Below, one piece after another: positions 37,489 to 46,008 of a DNA stretch of 64,000 nt (its first letter is position 1; the number at the start of each line of letters is the position of its first letter). The position numbers and the translations under genes are program-made. Under the pieces are notes generated by a model. The model was given only the letters and a program-made list of their open reading frames with translations. It made no database searches and was not told the origin of the DNA. The stretch comes from JANXQG01 sp963775975 (GTDB taxonomy: Bacteria; Planctomycetota; Planctomycetia; Pirellulales; Thermoguttaceae), in assembly GCA_963775975.1 (NCBI GenBank), contig CAVZKX010000002.1, forward strand, positions 3,906,001-3,970,000, in the 5' to 3' direction.

Positions 37489-38295
37489 ATGAGCGAATCC
37501 TGCCCCGCCCCGGAAACTGCCCGAAAACCCGATCCCCGCGAAGTGCTGGATGGCATTAAGCGGGCGAAAATCCTGGCCCTCTTGACGATGGGCTGCAGCC
37601 GCCGCATGGCAGCTAAACAGGCCGGCTGCGCGGCCAGCACGATCACTCGCACCGCCGAACGCGATGAGGAGTTTCATAACCAGATTGCCGAAGCGGAGGC
37701 CCAGGCTGATGTCCGCGCCTTGCGGCTGATCTCCCGCACCGCCCAACAAGAACGGTATTGGCGGGTCGCGGCATGGCTTTTGGAACGCCGCAATCCCGAG
37801 GAGTATGGCCGCCGGGCGCCGCATACGTTCACCGGCACACAGGTCGAGGAATTGCTAATCCGCGGATTGAGCGAGATCGTTCAGTTCGTCAAGGAAGAAA
37901 AACTGCCGGACGTTATATTGAGCTTCCACGACGTTCTCTTGTATGTCGCCGATAAGGCCCTGCTGCCGCCGATGGAACTCGAGGAACTTTTCGCCCTGAC
38001 ATTGCCCGAACCGGCGGACGAAGCGGTGGACGAGAAGGATATGGTAGCAACGCCGGAAGTGGCGGCAGTAACTGCTGAGAAGCCGTCGCCTATACCGGCC
38101 GTCGCAGTAATTGCACCGAACGGATCGCGTGGCTCACTGCGCAATGAAACGCCGCCGTCGCGGGCTGGTTCGCCAAGCAATGGCTGTAGGGCTCCCGCCA
38201 CGGACAATCCGATCCAAGGGCCGCGCCGGAACTCGTGCCTCGAACAGTTTGTCGTACGGACGCCAAGGCCAGAACTTCAGACCGCGGGAACGTAG
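37489..38295 (+). CDS. Protein with N-terminal HTH resembling phage terminase small subunits
   Basis: 268 residues. The first 95 residues (DGIKRAKILALLTMGCSRRMAAKQAGCAASTITRTAERDEEFHNQIAEAEA) fit an insertion-tolerant helix-turn-helix as in phage terminase small subunits, including the RYWRVAAWLLERRNPEEYGRR segment. The middle is helical and acidic. The last 70 residues (SRGSLRNETPPSRAGSPSNGCRAPATDNP) look unlike a folded domain and have an unrelated composition, suggesting that the natural stop was lost or shifted near 38110. No other phage gene is near, so a phage role is not claimed. Confidence 0.55.
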   Translation: MSESCPAPETARKPDPREVLDGIKRAKILALLTMGCSRRMAAKQAGCAASTITRTAERDEEFHNQIAEAEAQADVRALRLISRTAQQERYWRVAAWLLERRNPEEYGRRAPHTFTGTQVEELLIRGLSEIVQFVKEEKLPDVILSFHDVLLYVADKALLPPMELEELFALTLPEPADEAVDEKDMVATPEVAAVTAEKPSPIPAVAVIAPNGSRGSLRNETPPSRAGSPSNGCRAPATDNPIQGPRRNSCLEQFVVRTPRPELQTAGT

Positions 38296-38449
38296 TCGAG
38301 ATTTGTGCAACACTTTCTCCGTTGGAGGGGTAGGCTAAGAAGATGTCGCTCTTGTCGCAAGTGCTTGACGGGCAAGGTTTTACGACCAGCGTTGAACTGT
38401 GCAACAGAAGCGGAAAACGCGAACTAGTTGCGCAAGTCGATCTTCCTCT

Positions 38450-38578
38450 CGTGACGACGCTCCGCGTCGTCACGTACGCCAGGCCGCTCCGCGGCCAGTC
38501 GGCACGGCCGGTCATTCACAATGTGACCGGGCCGCGGAGCGGCCAACAATGCGTTCCCACGCGGAGCGTGGGAACGAG
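38450..38578. repeat. Compound palindromic repeat, Family A
   Basis: Occupies the middle of the 326-bp gap between the HTH gene and the PTS IIA gene. It begins CTCGTGACGACGCTCCGCG (a sequence variant of the left arm), has the inner arms GGCCGCTCCGCGGCC and GGGCCGCGGAGCGGCC, and ends with CGCGGAGCGTGGGAACGAG. No gene was found in the gap. Confidence 0.9.
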
Positions 38579-38621
38579 AGGCTACTTTACAACCGTGGCC
38601 TGGTAGGCAACCATAGCGGAC

Positions 38622-39326
38622 ATGCCGCACAGCAGTTTTGACCTCGCCGGTCTCGCCCGCTATCTCCACCTTGCTCCCGACAAGGTGGCCAAGCTGGCGG
38701 ACCGTGGGCAACTGCCCGGCCGCAAGGTGGGCGGCGAATGGAAGTTCGCCAGAGCCGACATCCATCACTGGCTCGAACGCCGGATTGGAGCATCGGACGA
38801 AGGTCAACTACTTGAGGTCGAAGGTGTGCTGAGCCGTTCCGCTCCGGCCCCGCTGGAACAAGAGGTCTCTATTGCCGAGTTGCTGCCGTTGGAGGCGATT
38901 GCGGTGCCGCTGTTGGCCCGCACTCGCAGCTCGGTGATCGACTCGATGGTCGAGCTTGCTGCGCAGACCGGTTGGCTATGGGACCCCGGCGCGATGGCCG
39001 AGGCGGTGCGGTTGCGCGAAGAGCTGCACTCGACCGCCTTGGAGAACGGCGTGGCCCTGCTCCATCCACGGCGGCCGCTGCCAAAGGTTCTCGCCCAGCC
39101 GTTCGTCGCGCTCGGCGTGACCTCGACGGGCATCCCCTTCGGGGCCGATGTGCCGATGACCGACGTCTTCTTTCTGCTGGCGTCGGTCGAGGATCGCGGC
39201 CATCTGCGGACACTCGCTCGGCTAAGCCGCCTGCTAGCCGCGCCGGGGTTCACAGACGCGCTCTGCGCGGCGGAAGATGCCAAGGCGGCGCGGCAGCTTT
39301 TCGTTGATGCGGAGGAGAAGCTGTGA
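38622..39326 (+). CDS. HTH-PTS IIA (PtsN-like) fusion protein
   Basis: 234 residues. Residues about 4-50 form a MerR/excisionase-type DNA-binding domain (DLAGLARYLHLAPDKVAKLADRGQLPGRKVGGEWKFARADIHHWL). Residues about 88-232 are a fructose/nitrogen PTS EIIA-2 domain: LARTRSSVIDSMVELAAQTGWL, EELHSTALENGVALLHPRRPLP with the phosphorylatable His in ALLHPR, and GIPFGADVPMTDVFFLLASVEDRGHLRTLARLS. It should act as a phosphorylation-responsive regulator. The next gene starts inside its stop codon (GTGA). Confidence 0.8.
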   Translation: MPHSSFDLAGLARYLHLAPDKVAKLADRGQLPGRKVGGEWKFARADIHHWLERRIGASDEGQLLEVEGVLSRSAPAPLEQEVSIAELLPLEAIAVPLLARTRSSVIDSMVELAAQTGWLWDPGAMAEAVRLREELHSTALENGVALLHPRRPLPKVLAQPFVALGVTSTGIPFGADVPMTDVFFLLASVEDRGHLRTLARLSRLLAAPGFTDALCAAEDAKAARQLFVDAEEKL

Positions 39327-40264
39327 AATTGCTGAGCGGGACTTTTCGGAGCCGTAGGGTGGGACAAGGCCGCATAGCGGCCGCAGGCCCACCACGACTG
39401 GTTAACGGTGGGCCTGCGCTTGCTGCGCAATCTGGTCCCACCCTACGAGTTCTCCTCGTCGGCGATACATCGCGGGCGGAGTTCCGCGAGGGATGTGCGG
39501 CATTAGACGAGATGGCCGCGGTGACGCGCGTCGATAACACGGCTGCGGCCGCGGCGCAGTGCTGCGATTCCGTGAGGCCCCATGCGATCATCCTGGCGCA
39601 AGCGTATCCCGGCCAGTTCCAGTTGGCAGGGATCGAGCATCTGCGCGCGGCAGAGCCCCTAGCTCGGTTTATCACCTTGCTAGGAAGCTGGTGCGAAGGC
39701 GAACCGCGAAGCGGGCGGCCGCTGCCGGGCGTGGTCCGCATCTACTGGCATGAGGCGGCGGTGCGATTTCGGCGGGACTTGCCGCATTGGTTTGACCGGG
39801 AATCCGCATGGTCATTACCTATCACGGCAACTGACGAAGAGCGGTTGCAGGCAACCAGCGCTAAACCCCTGCCGCGTGCCGACGGCCTTGTCGCCATCTG
39901 GTCGCGGCGACGGGAAATGGCCGATCTGTTGACCGACACTTGCCGAGTCGCCGGATTCGCGACCGCCTGGATGCATCCGCGTCGTCCGTGTCGAGTGCAA
40001 GGCGCGGCGGCGGCGATCTTTGACGGCGCCACGCTCGATGCGGCCACGATGGATGAACTTAAAAGGTTCGCCGGGAATGTGTCGCCAGCGAAGGTGTTGG
40101 TTTTGCTCGGTGCGCCGCGGATTCAGGACGTTCGCCGAGTGCGATCTTTGGGCGGAAGCGTGTTCGCGAAGCCGTTTCGCATTGATGACTTGATATGGGC
40201 GCTTAATCCTCGTTCCCACGCTCCGCGTGGGAACGCCGTTGTTGGCCGCTCCGCGGCCTCGTAA
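39323..40264 (+). CDS. Receiver-like protein with repeat-derived ends
   Basis: 313 residues; GTG start at 39323 overlaps the upstream stop codon and follows GGAGGAGAAG, so it is coupled to the PTS IIA gene. TLRVLLVGDTSRAEFREGCAAL and SAWSLP, ADGLVAIWSRRREMADLLTD, AAIFDGATLD and KVLVLLGAPRIQDVRRVRSLGGSVFAKPFRIDDLIWAL follow the strand-helix order of two receiver domains, the second with the usual K..P at its end; both lack a convincing full acidic pocket, so phosphorylation is doubtful. Residues 10-42 come from repeat Family I (39353-39447) and the last 18 (PRSHAPRGNAVVGRSAAS) from Family A. Confidence 0.6.
   Translation: MKLLSGTFRSRRVGQGRIAAAGPPRLVNGGPALAAQSGPTLRVLLVGDTSRAEFREGCAALDEMAAVTRVDNTAAAAAQCCDSVRPHAIILAQAYPGQFQLAGIEHLRAAEPLARFITLLGSWCEGEPRSGRPLPGVVRIYWHEAAVRFRRDLPHWFDRESAWSLPITATDEERLQATSAKPLPRADGLVAIWSRRREMADLLTDTCRVAGFATAWMHPRRPCRVQGAAAAIFDGATLDAATMDELKRFAGNVSPAKVLVLLGAPRIQDVRRVRSLGGSVFAKPFRIDDLIWALNPRSHAPRGNAVVGRSAAS
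39353..39447. repeat. Palindromic repeat, Family I, inside the receiver-like gene
   Basis: Outer arms CGTAGGGTGGGAC and GTCCCACCCTACG; inner arms GGCCGCAGGCCCACC and GGTGGGCCTGCGC-like. It is read through in frame near the start of the gene. Confidence 0.9.
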
Positions 40265-40324
40265 CCACAGAATGGCCGCAGAGCGGCCGCAAGTGCTTGT
40301 TCCCACGCAGAGCGTGGGAACAAG
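40209..40324. repeat. Compound palindromic repeat, Family A, overlapping a gene 3' end
   Basis: From CTCGTTCCCACGCTCCGCG to ACGCAGAGCGTGGGAACAAG. The first 50 bases are translated as the C-terminal tail of the receiver-like protein, which stops inside the element at 40262-40264. Confidence 0.95.
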
Positions 40325-40355
40325 TTTGATACAACCAACACTTCGGAGATGCTTC

Positions 40356-40667
40356 ATGCTAGCGCACAGCGTTTACTTCACATTGAACGACAACTCGGCC
40401 GCCGCCATTCAACGGATGGTAACGGCCTGCAAGACGGGCCTCAGCGATCATCCCGGCACAGTTTTCTTCGCCGCCGGAACGCTGGCCGACGAGTTCCAAC
40501 GAGCGGTCAACGATCGCGAGTTCGACGTAGCCTTGCAAGTGGTCTTCACCGATCGCGCGGCCCATGACGCCTATCAAGCGGCCCCGCGACATCACAAGTT
40601 CATCGAGGAGAATAAAGGCAACTGGAAGCAGGTGCGGGTGTTTGATGCTTGGGTGGAGGGAGCATGA
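40356..40667 (+). CDS. Dabb family (stress-responsive A/B barrel) protein
   Basis: 103 residues. MLAHSVYFTLNDNSAAAIQRMVTAC, GTVFFAAGTLAD, FDVALQVVFTDRAAHDAYQAAPRHHKFIEENKGNW match the dimeric alpha-beta barrel of Dabb proteins, whose functions vary. The ATG at 40356 is preceded by GGAG; the longer frame from 40227 only reads the Family A repeat. Confidence 0.8.
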   Translation: MLAHSVYFTLNDNSAAAIQRMVTACKTGLSDHPGTVFFAAGTLADEFQRAVNDREFDVALQVVFTDRAAHDAYQAAPRHHKFIEENKGNWKQVRVFDAWVEGA

Positions 40668-40680
40668 CCGGCCGCTACAT

Positions 40681-40794
40681 CTCGTTCCCACGCTCCGCGT
40701 GGGAACGCACATGTTGGCCGCTCTGCGGCCCCGCGAAGTCACGTGACCGCGGAGCGGCCGCCCAGCATGTTCCCACGCAGAGCGTGGGAACAAG
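40681..40794. repeat. Compound palindromic repeat, Family A
   Basis: Starts CTCGTTCCCACGCTCCGCG, ends ACGCAGAGCGTGGGAACAAG, with inner arms GGCCGCTCTGCGGCC and CCGCGGAGCGGCC. It fills the gap between the convergent Dabb and DUF6786-like genes. Confidence 0.95.
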
Positions 40795-40795
40795 G

Positions 40796-42081
40796 TTAAT
40801 GAAGCATCGTTGCCTTCACCTTGTCCAAATCTACGCCGAGTGTCTCCCTAGCCAATGCAGCGAGCACGGGCATATCGGCCTGGATGTGGATCGTGCGGTG
40901 CTGGTGCGAGAGCGATTGCCCGGTCTTCAATTCGCGGGCCGGCGAGAGCGACTCGATTTCATAGAACGGCCCCATGCCTTTCTTGCCGGGCGCGGGCGGG
41001 CCGTCGTTGTAACTATTGACCACATCGCCGCGATAAGGCTCGGCCAGCGGGCCGCCCCACTGGTTGTTCATGTAAAGCTCTTTCGTCGGATCGGCCGACA
41101 TGCTGAGGCTTACCAGCGTGAGCACGTGGTTCTGGAAGTCGATCGAGCCAACCAGGTTACGCACGCGCCGCTGCGAGACGCCGATCTTCGAGCGATAGTT
41201 GCCGTCCGCGCGAAGCAGGACCGCCTCGGGCAAGGTTTGCAGCCGCTCGGCGGGCACCGCGCCGAAATAGTCGGACTTCACCACCGGCCCCAGCTCGGCC
41301 TCGCCGCCGGGCTTGTAGGGCACGATCACCACGGTCTGCGGACCGGAGTTCATCATGCCGAGAATCCATATATTGACGAGACCTTTCTCGCGGGTCAAGT
41401 CGTCGCCGCGATTGGTCAGCGTGTTGTCGGTCTCGTAGGCCACGCGGTTCACTCCCGGCGCGGCGATTCGCGCCCGGCCGAGTCGCCCAGGATTTGCTTT
41501 ATGTCGTCCTTGGCAAGTATGTGAACGCGGCGCGATACATCCAGATGAAAGTCGGTGCCGGAAGTATTCTTCAGCTTCATCGCTACCTTCATAGGAGGCA
41601 TTTTTGTCCCTATCGTCGAACCGGAGGGCGGAGGCGCAGATTCACGAAACCGCCATGCCCACGCGCCTGCATTCAACGCCGGCGGCGTAAACCAGTTGTC
41701 CAGGTTCTGCTCCTTGCCGAGCTTGCCCGGCGCGAACCAAAGGCTGAACTGCCCGCCTTCGGGCGAGAGCCACAACCGCTCCTCGCCGCCGTAGTTATTG
41801 AAGTGCAAGTTAGGTTTGCCGGCATTGATGAACTCGTCGTTGACGAAGCCGAAACTCTGTCCGTTTGGCCCGCCGCAGGTCGACGTCATCACCCGGCCTT
41901 GCCACTCCGGGCAGATCGCCACGCGGGCATCGCCGTCAGTCAACTCGACGACCTTGGTATGCTTAGCCAGGAAGGAAACGGTATCCCCGTAGGTCATCGG
42001 TTTGCCTTTCATATCCGCCGCCCGGGCGATCGAGTTGCCGACCGCCAGCAGCGCGGCCGCAAGGATTGTTGCACGAAACAT
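40796..42081 (-). CDS. DUF6786-like secreted protein, one frameshift
   Basis: About 427 residues. Signal peptide MFRATILAAALLAVGNSIARA starts at 42081 (GGGAGA upstream). The sequence YGDTVSFLAKHTKVVELTDGDARVAICPEWQGRVMTSTCGG, then FNNYGGEERLWLSPEGGQFSLWF, is characteristic of the planctomycete/Bacteroidetes DUF6786 family, which is thought to be carbohydrate-associated but is uncharacterised. Near 41470 reading moves one frame to continue RIAAPGVNRVAYETDNTLTN and runs to 40796. C-terminal motifs include YEIESLSPARELKTGQSLSHQHRTIHI, resembling galactose-mutarotase-like domains. Confidence 0.75.
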
Positions 42082-42214
42082 GGAAGTGTCTCCCAGGTAG
42101 AAGGCGTTGATTACTGGAAAGGATAGCCAACCGGCCACACTATTGCCAGTCCCCCAACAGTCCCGTATCCGGATTTGGCAAAGTTGTGATATACTTCCAT
42201 GTACCGAGGGAACG

Positions 42215-42454
42215 ATGCCGTATTACTACTTTGCTTGGTCGCCGGAAATCGAAGAGCACCTAGCAGAGCACGATGTTACTCCGGAAGAATTCGAGGAAGT
42301 CGTAAGCGATCCCGATTACGAGGACATCAGCCGATCGTCGGGCAACCCGATCGCATTTGGCTCGACCGCCGAGGACCGATACCTTCGTTGCGTGTTCAAG
42401 CGTTTGGGTGACGACATAATCGAGCCGGTTACTGCGTATGAGGTGGAGGAGTGA
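42215..42454 (+). CDS. BrnT-like / DUF4258-type small protein, putative toxin
   Basis: 79 residues, ATG at 42215 with GAGGG upstream. MPYYYFAWSPEIEEHLAEHDVTPEEFEEVVSDPDYEDISRSSGNPIAFGSTAEDRYLRCVFKRLGD has the shape of small toxin-like proteins in which a W..EIEEHL helix precedes an acidic segment and RYLRCVF-like strands. The HTH protein encoded four bases downstream fits a toxin-antitoxin pair. Family assignment is tentative. Confidence 0.55.
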   Translation: MPYYYFAWSPEIEEHLAEHDVTPEEFEEVVSDPDYEDISRSSGNPIAFGSTAEDRYLRCVFKRLGDDIIEPVTAYEVEE

Positions 42455-42458
42455 AAAC

Positions 42459-42836
42459 ATGCAATTGACGCCGGAACAGCAATCACTAGTAGCTCGGGCA
42501 CGCGCCGCTGGAGAGAAGCGAGTCAACCTAACCAAGACTCCCGAGCAAAAAGCAGAATGGCGGGCCGAGGTCCAGCAGGAATTGGCCGGTCGCGAGGAGA
42601 ATATCGAGCACTTTCGGAAGATTAAGGCGGCAGCCGAGCAAGAGGGATTTCTGGGCGACCTGCGTCGCGTGATTTCCCGATCGCGACGGCCTCTTCAAGA
42701 GCTAGCTGCGGAAATCGGAGTTGATCCGCGACAGCTATCGGACTTCCGCGCCGGCGATGTCGACTTGCCCGCGGCGGCGCTGGATCGCTTGATCGGAGCG
42801 CTTGGTCTTCGCTTGATGCAAGAAATCCCGCGTTGA
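42459..42836 (+). CDS. XRE-type HTH protein, putative antitoxin
   Basis: 125 residues from the ATG at 42459. The N-terminal half is helical and charged (ARARAAGEKRVNLTKTPEQKAEWRAEVQQELAGREENIEHFRKIKAAAEQ). The C-terminal half is an XRE helix-turn-helix: RRVISRSRRPLQELAAEIGVDPRQLSDFRAGDVDLPAAALDRLIGALGL. Together with the preceding gene it looks like an autoregulated toxin-antitoxin-like operon. Confidence 0.65.
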   Translation: MQLTPEQQSLVARARAAGEKRVNLTKTPEQKAEWRAEVQQELAGREENIEHFRKIKAAAEQEGFLGDLRRVISRSRRPLQELAAEIGVDPRQLSDFRAGDVDLPAAALDRLIGALGLRLMQEIPR

Positions 42837-42845
42837 ACGGGAGCT

Positions 42846-43982
42846 ATGAAGACCTATCGCGTCGGTATTATCGGGTTCGGGATGATCGGCAAGGTCCATG
42901 CCTACGGCTATGCGACGCTGCCGTATTACTATGACCCGCCGCCGCTGACGGCCCGAATCACGCACGTTGTCACCTCGCGGACCGAGACCGCCGCGAAGGC
43001 ACGGCAACTCACCGGGGCCGACGTGGCCGCGACCGATTTTCGGACCGTCACCGAGAATCCGGACATCGACATCGTCCATATCTGCTCGCCCAACGACCGG
43101 CATTTCGAGGCCCTGCAGTCGGCTATCGCTCATCAGAAACATATCTACTGCGACAAGCCGCTGGTGGCTACGCTCGACGAGGCTCGGCAGATTGAAGCCA
43201 TGCTCGCCGACTATCGCGGTAGGGTCCAGATGACATTCCAATATCGCTTCTTTCCCGCCACGCTCCGGGCGAAGCAACTTATCGACGAAGGCCGGCTAGG
43301 CCGCATATTGCAATTTCGCGCGGCCTATCTGCACGGCGGCAGCGTTGATCCCACTGCCCCGGCAAGATGGAAGCTCACCGCCGCCGCCGGCGGCGGCGTG
43401 ATCGCCGACCTGGCATCGCACGTCTTCGATCTTGTCGAGCACCTGGCCGGGCAGATCGACGCGCTGATGGCAGATACGAGCATGGCCTTCAGCGAGCGGC
43501 CTTCGACTCAGGACGATTCGCGCAAAGTGCCGGTCGATGCGGAGGACTGTGTACACATATTGGCACGGCTGCGATCTGGAGCAGCGGGCACGATTGAGGC
43601 GACCAAGATCGCGCTGGGCGCAGAAGACGAGTTGCGGATCGAGATCCACGGCACGCAAGGCGCGATTAGGTTCAACCTCATGGACGCGCACCACTTGGAG
43701 TTTTATGATGGAACCGCCGCCGACCGGCCCGTTGGTGGAACGCGCGGCTGGACCCGCATCGACACGGGTGGGCGCTATCCGCCACCGGCCGCGAGCTTTC
43801 CCAGCCATAAGGCGGTCATTGGTTGGACCCGCGGCCACGTCGCTTGTCTGGCCAATTTCCTGCAAGCCGTGGCCGAGGGCCGCCGGGCCGAACCCGGACT
43901 CGAACAGGGCATTCGTGTCCAGCAACTAATGGAACGTGCTCGGCAATCGGCTCGCGAACGGAGATGGATTGCAATCACGTAG
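42846..43982 (+). CDS. Gfo/Idh/MocA family oxidoreductase
   Basis: 378-residue NAD(P)-dependent sugar or inositol dehydrogenase-type enzyme. Rossmann motif VGIIGFGMIGKVHAYGY at the N-terminus, IDIVHICSPNDRHFEAL, CDKPLVATLDEA (the EKP-like motif, DKP here), and GGGVIADLASHVFDLVEHLAG (family D/H site). The C-terminal domain has EIHGTQGAIRFNL. Substrate unknown. It starts 9 bases after the XRE gene stop but is probably functionally separate. Ends within the edge of the Family C repeat. Confidence 0.9.
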   Translation: MKTYRVGIIGFGMIGKVHAYGYATLPYYYDPPPLTARITHVVTSRTETAAKARQLTGADVAATDFRTVTENPDIDIVHICSPNDRHFEALQSAIAHQKHIYCDKPLVATLDEARQIEAMLADYRGRVQMTFQYRFFPATLRAKQLIDEGRLGRILQFRAAYLHGGSVDPTAPARWKLTAAAGGGVIADLASHVFDLVEHLAGQIDALMADTSMAFSERPSTQDDSRKVPVDAEDCVHILARLRSGAAGTIEATKIALGAEDELRIEIHGTQGAIRFNLMDAHHLEFYDGTAADRPVGGTRGWTRIDTGGRYPPPAASFPSHKAVIGWTRGHVACLANFLQAVAEGRRAEPGLEQGIRVQQLMERARQSARERRWIAIT

Positions 43983-44036
43983 GATGGACCTCCGAGTCCG
44001 TCCCGCGAGACCCGGACGTACTCGGAGGTCCATCCC
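43981..44036. repeat. Palindromic repeat, Family C (intergenic copy)
   Basis: Arms AGGATGGACCTCCGAGTCCG and ACTCGGAGGTCCATCC around a short centre. The first two bases lie in the preceding gene's stop codon region. It matches the copy inside murG. Confidence 0.9.
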
Positions 44037-44051
44037 ACACAATATACATAC

Positions 44052-45364
44052 ATGACTGACTTTCCCAAGATCTTTCGCGTACGGCAGAACTTTCCGCGGC
44101 CGCGGCTAGCGGACGTGGCGGCCGAAGTTCATGCCCAGTTCGGCCGCTTGGGGCTGCGCCGCACGATTCGGTCCGGACAAAGTGTCGCCATTACCGCCGG
44201 CAGCCGGGGCATCGCCAACATCGCCGCGATTCTCGGTGCGACGGTGCGGCACCTTCATGTCCTCGGCGCGCGTCCCTTCCTTGTGCCCGCGATGGGCAGC
44301 CACGGCGGCGGCACCGCGGAAGGACAGGCCGAAGTACTCGCGTCCTACGGCGTTACCGAGGCACAAATCGGGTGTCCGATCCGCGCGAGCATGGAAACGA
44401 CCATCGTGGGACGTGCGCAAGGAAGGCTTCCCACTGCATGTCGACCGCGCGGCATACGAGGCGAACCACATTGTGGTGTGCAACCGCGTGAAGCCGCATA
44501 CGATGTTCGCGGACGACTTCCAAAGCGGCCTGATGAAGATGCTGCTGATCGGCCTGGGCAAGCAAGCCGGAGCCGACGTGCTTCACCGCGCGATCGAGGA
44601 CCACGGCTTCGACAAGATCGTCCGCAGCGTGGGGGAAGACGTCATCCGGAAGTGCCGCGTCGCAGCGGGGCTGGCGATTGTCGAAAACGCGTACGACGAG
44701 ACGGCCCTGATCGAGGCCGTCGCTGCCCGCCGACTTCGAGATTCGCGACCGCACGTTGCTCGCCCAGGCCCGGCAATGGATGGCCCGGTTGCCGTTCGAC
44801 GCCGTCGATGTGCTGGTGATCGACCGGATGGGCAAGAACATCAGCGGAGTCGGCTTTGATCCCAATGTGGTCGGCCGCAAGTTCAACGACCATCAGGCGG
44901 TGGCAGGCGAGACGCCTAGAATCCGCCGGATTTGCCTCCGCGGCCTCACGCCCGAGACGCACGGCAATGCGCTCGGCATGGGAATGGCCGAGTTCTGCCG
45001 CACACAACTCGTCCGCGACACGGACCAGCAAAAGACAAGGTTGAACGCCTTGACCAGCGGCCACGTCGCCGCTGGCATGGCGCCGCTGGACTATGAGACC
45101 GACCGCGAGATGCTAGCCGCCGCGTTCGGTACGATTGGTCTTGTCCCGCCGCAAGAGGCCCGACTGCTTTGGATCGCGAACACGCTTGACTTGGCTGAGG
45201 TCGAGTGTTCGTTGGCGTATATTGATGAAGCAAAGGATCGCAGCGATCTGGAGATTATCAGCCCGCCGCGGGAAATAGAGTTTGACGCAGAGGGGAATCT
45301 GGCGCAAGTATGCAGGAATTGCGGAATTAGTCCAATTCAATCGTTCCGGTTCGAAAGTCAATAA
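44052..45364 (+). CDS. LarA-like (DUF2088) protein, two frameshifts
   Basis: Resembles nickel-dependent lactate racemase family proteins. N-terminal motifs: RSGQSVAITAGSRGIANIAAIL, FLVPAMGSHGGGTAEGQAEVLASYG. Near 44405-44420 the frame changes, and VDRAAYEANHIVVCNRVKPHTMFADDFQSGLMKMLLIGLGKQAGAD follows, carrying the conserved RVKPHT. Near 44721 an extra G moves it to LPADFEIRDRTLLAQARQWMARLPFDAVDVLVIDRMGKNISGVGFDPNVV. The C-terminal domain then runs to 45364. Such short homologues are commonly called DUF2088/LarA-like; racemase activity and nickel-pincer cofactor are not shown by the sequence. Confidence 0.75.
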
Positions 45365-45710
45365 CGAGTCGGCTTCCACGCAAAAAGTCGAGGCCGAGCA
45401 ATCCGTCCACGCCTGTTCGTGAAGGCAGATTATGACAAACAAACGTGAAGTCTCGACGTATCTGGCCAAGCGCTTCAACAGATTCGACCCGTATCCGCGG
45501 CGCAGACTCAGTGCCGCTGGCAGTCGTAATCTAAATGAGGTCGTGTGACGCCACGGGATTATATCTCAGTGGTATTGCCATCTCCCAGTTGATCGTTGAT
45601 CCGGCTGCGCCGGTGTCCAAAGCGAGGCGTGCGACACCCTGGCCGCTTGGCCCGGTAAGATAGCACGGTACGATGATAAGTCCACGTACCGGCTCGAAAT
45701 GTGTGCTCAC
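45327..45710 (-). CDS. Retropepsin-like aspartic protease with in-frame amber stop
   Basis: About 127 residues. The GTG at 45710 overlaps the upstream stop (GTGA). LALDTGAAGSTINWEM contains the D-T-G-A active site. At 45531-45533 the frame holds TAG, after which the same frame continues ITTASGTESAPRIRVESVEALGQIRRDF, then TGVDGLLGLDFLRGSRLVIDFRTGTIELD, the standard C-terminal part of clan AA proteases. So a single stop codon splits an otherwise intact gene; a one-base change of a CAG or AAG codon would produce it. The last 38 bases overlap the LarA-like gene 3' end convergently. Confidence 0.65.
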
Positions 45711-45934
45711 AGTACGACCACCACGTCGTCTGGAATCTCTGCAAAGCATAAGGTAGCGAAGATTCGCGGCTTGAGTTCGATTGCCTTGCCGTAAACCTCG
45801 TCGCGATCCTTGCTATGCCAGAGAACGACGCCACCGAGCACTTGGAGACTTTCGTCGGTCTCGGGGTCGCCAACTAACACCCATTCGTCGGGAAACCGCG
45901 CCTTCATTTCTTCGTATCGCAGCAATTCGTTCAT
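45707..45934 (-). CDS. Small protein paired with the retropepsin-like gene
   Basis: 75 residues: MNELLRYEEMKARFPDEWVLVGDPETDESLQVLGGVVLWHSKDRDEVYGKAIELKPRIFATLCFAEIPDDVVVVL. This type is commonly encoded just upstream of aspartyl-protease-like genes in cyanobacteria and planctomycetes; its function is unknown. A perfect TATAAT box lies on the minus strand at 45973-45978, without a clear -35. Its stop overlaps the GTG of the protease gene. Confidence 0.7.
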   Translation of the reverse strand: MNELLRYEEMKARFPDEWVLVGDPETDESLQVLGGVVLWHSKDRDEVYGKAIELKPRIFATLCFAEIPDDVVVVL

Positions 45935-46008
45935 ACCTCAACTCTCAACGATGGTCTTTGTATACCATATCAATTATACCACGAACTGGACCGATCCGTG
46001 CGCCGTGC

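Noticed and set aside
45531..45533. Amber codon as a pyrrolysine or other recoded site
   Set aside because: No supporting element is visible, and a single substitution explains it more simply.
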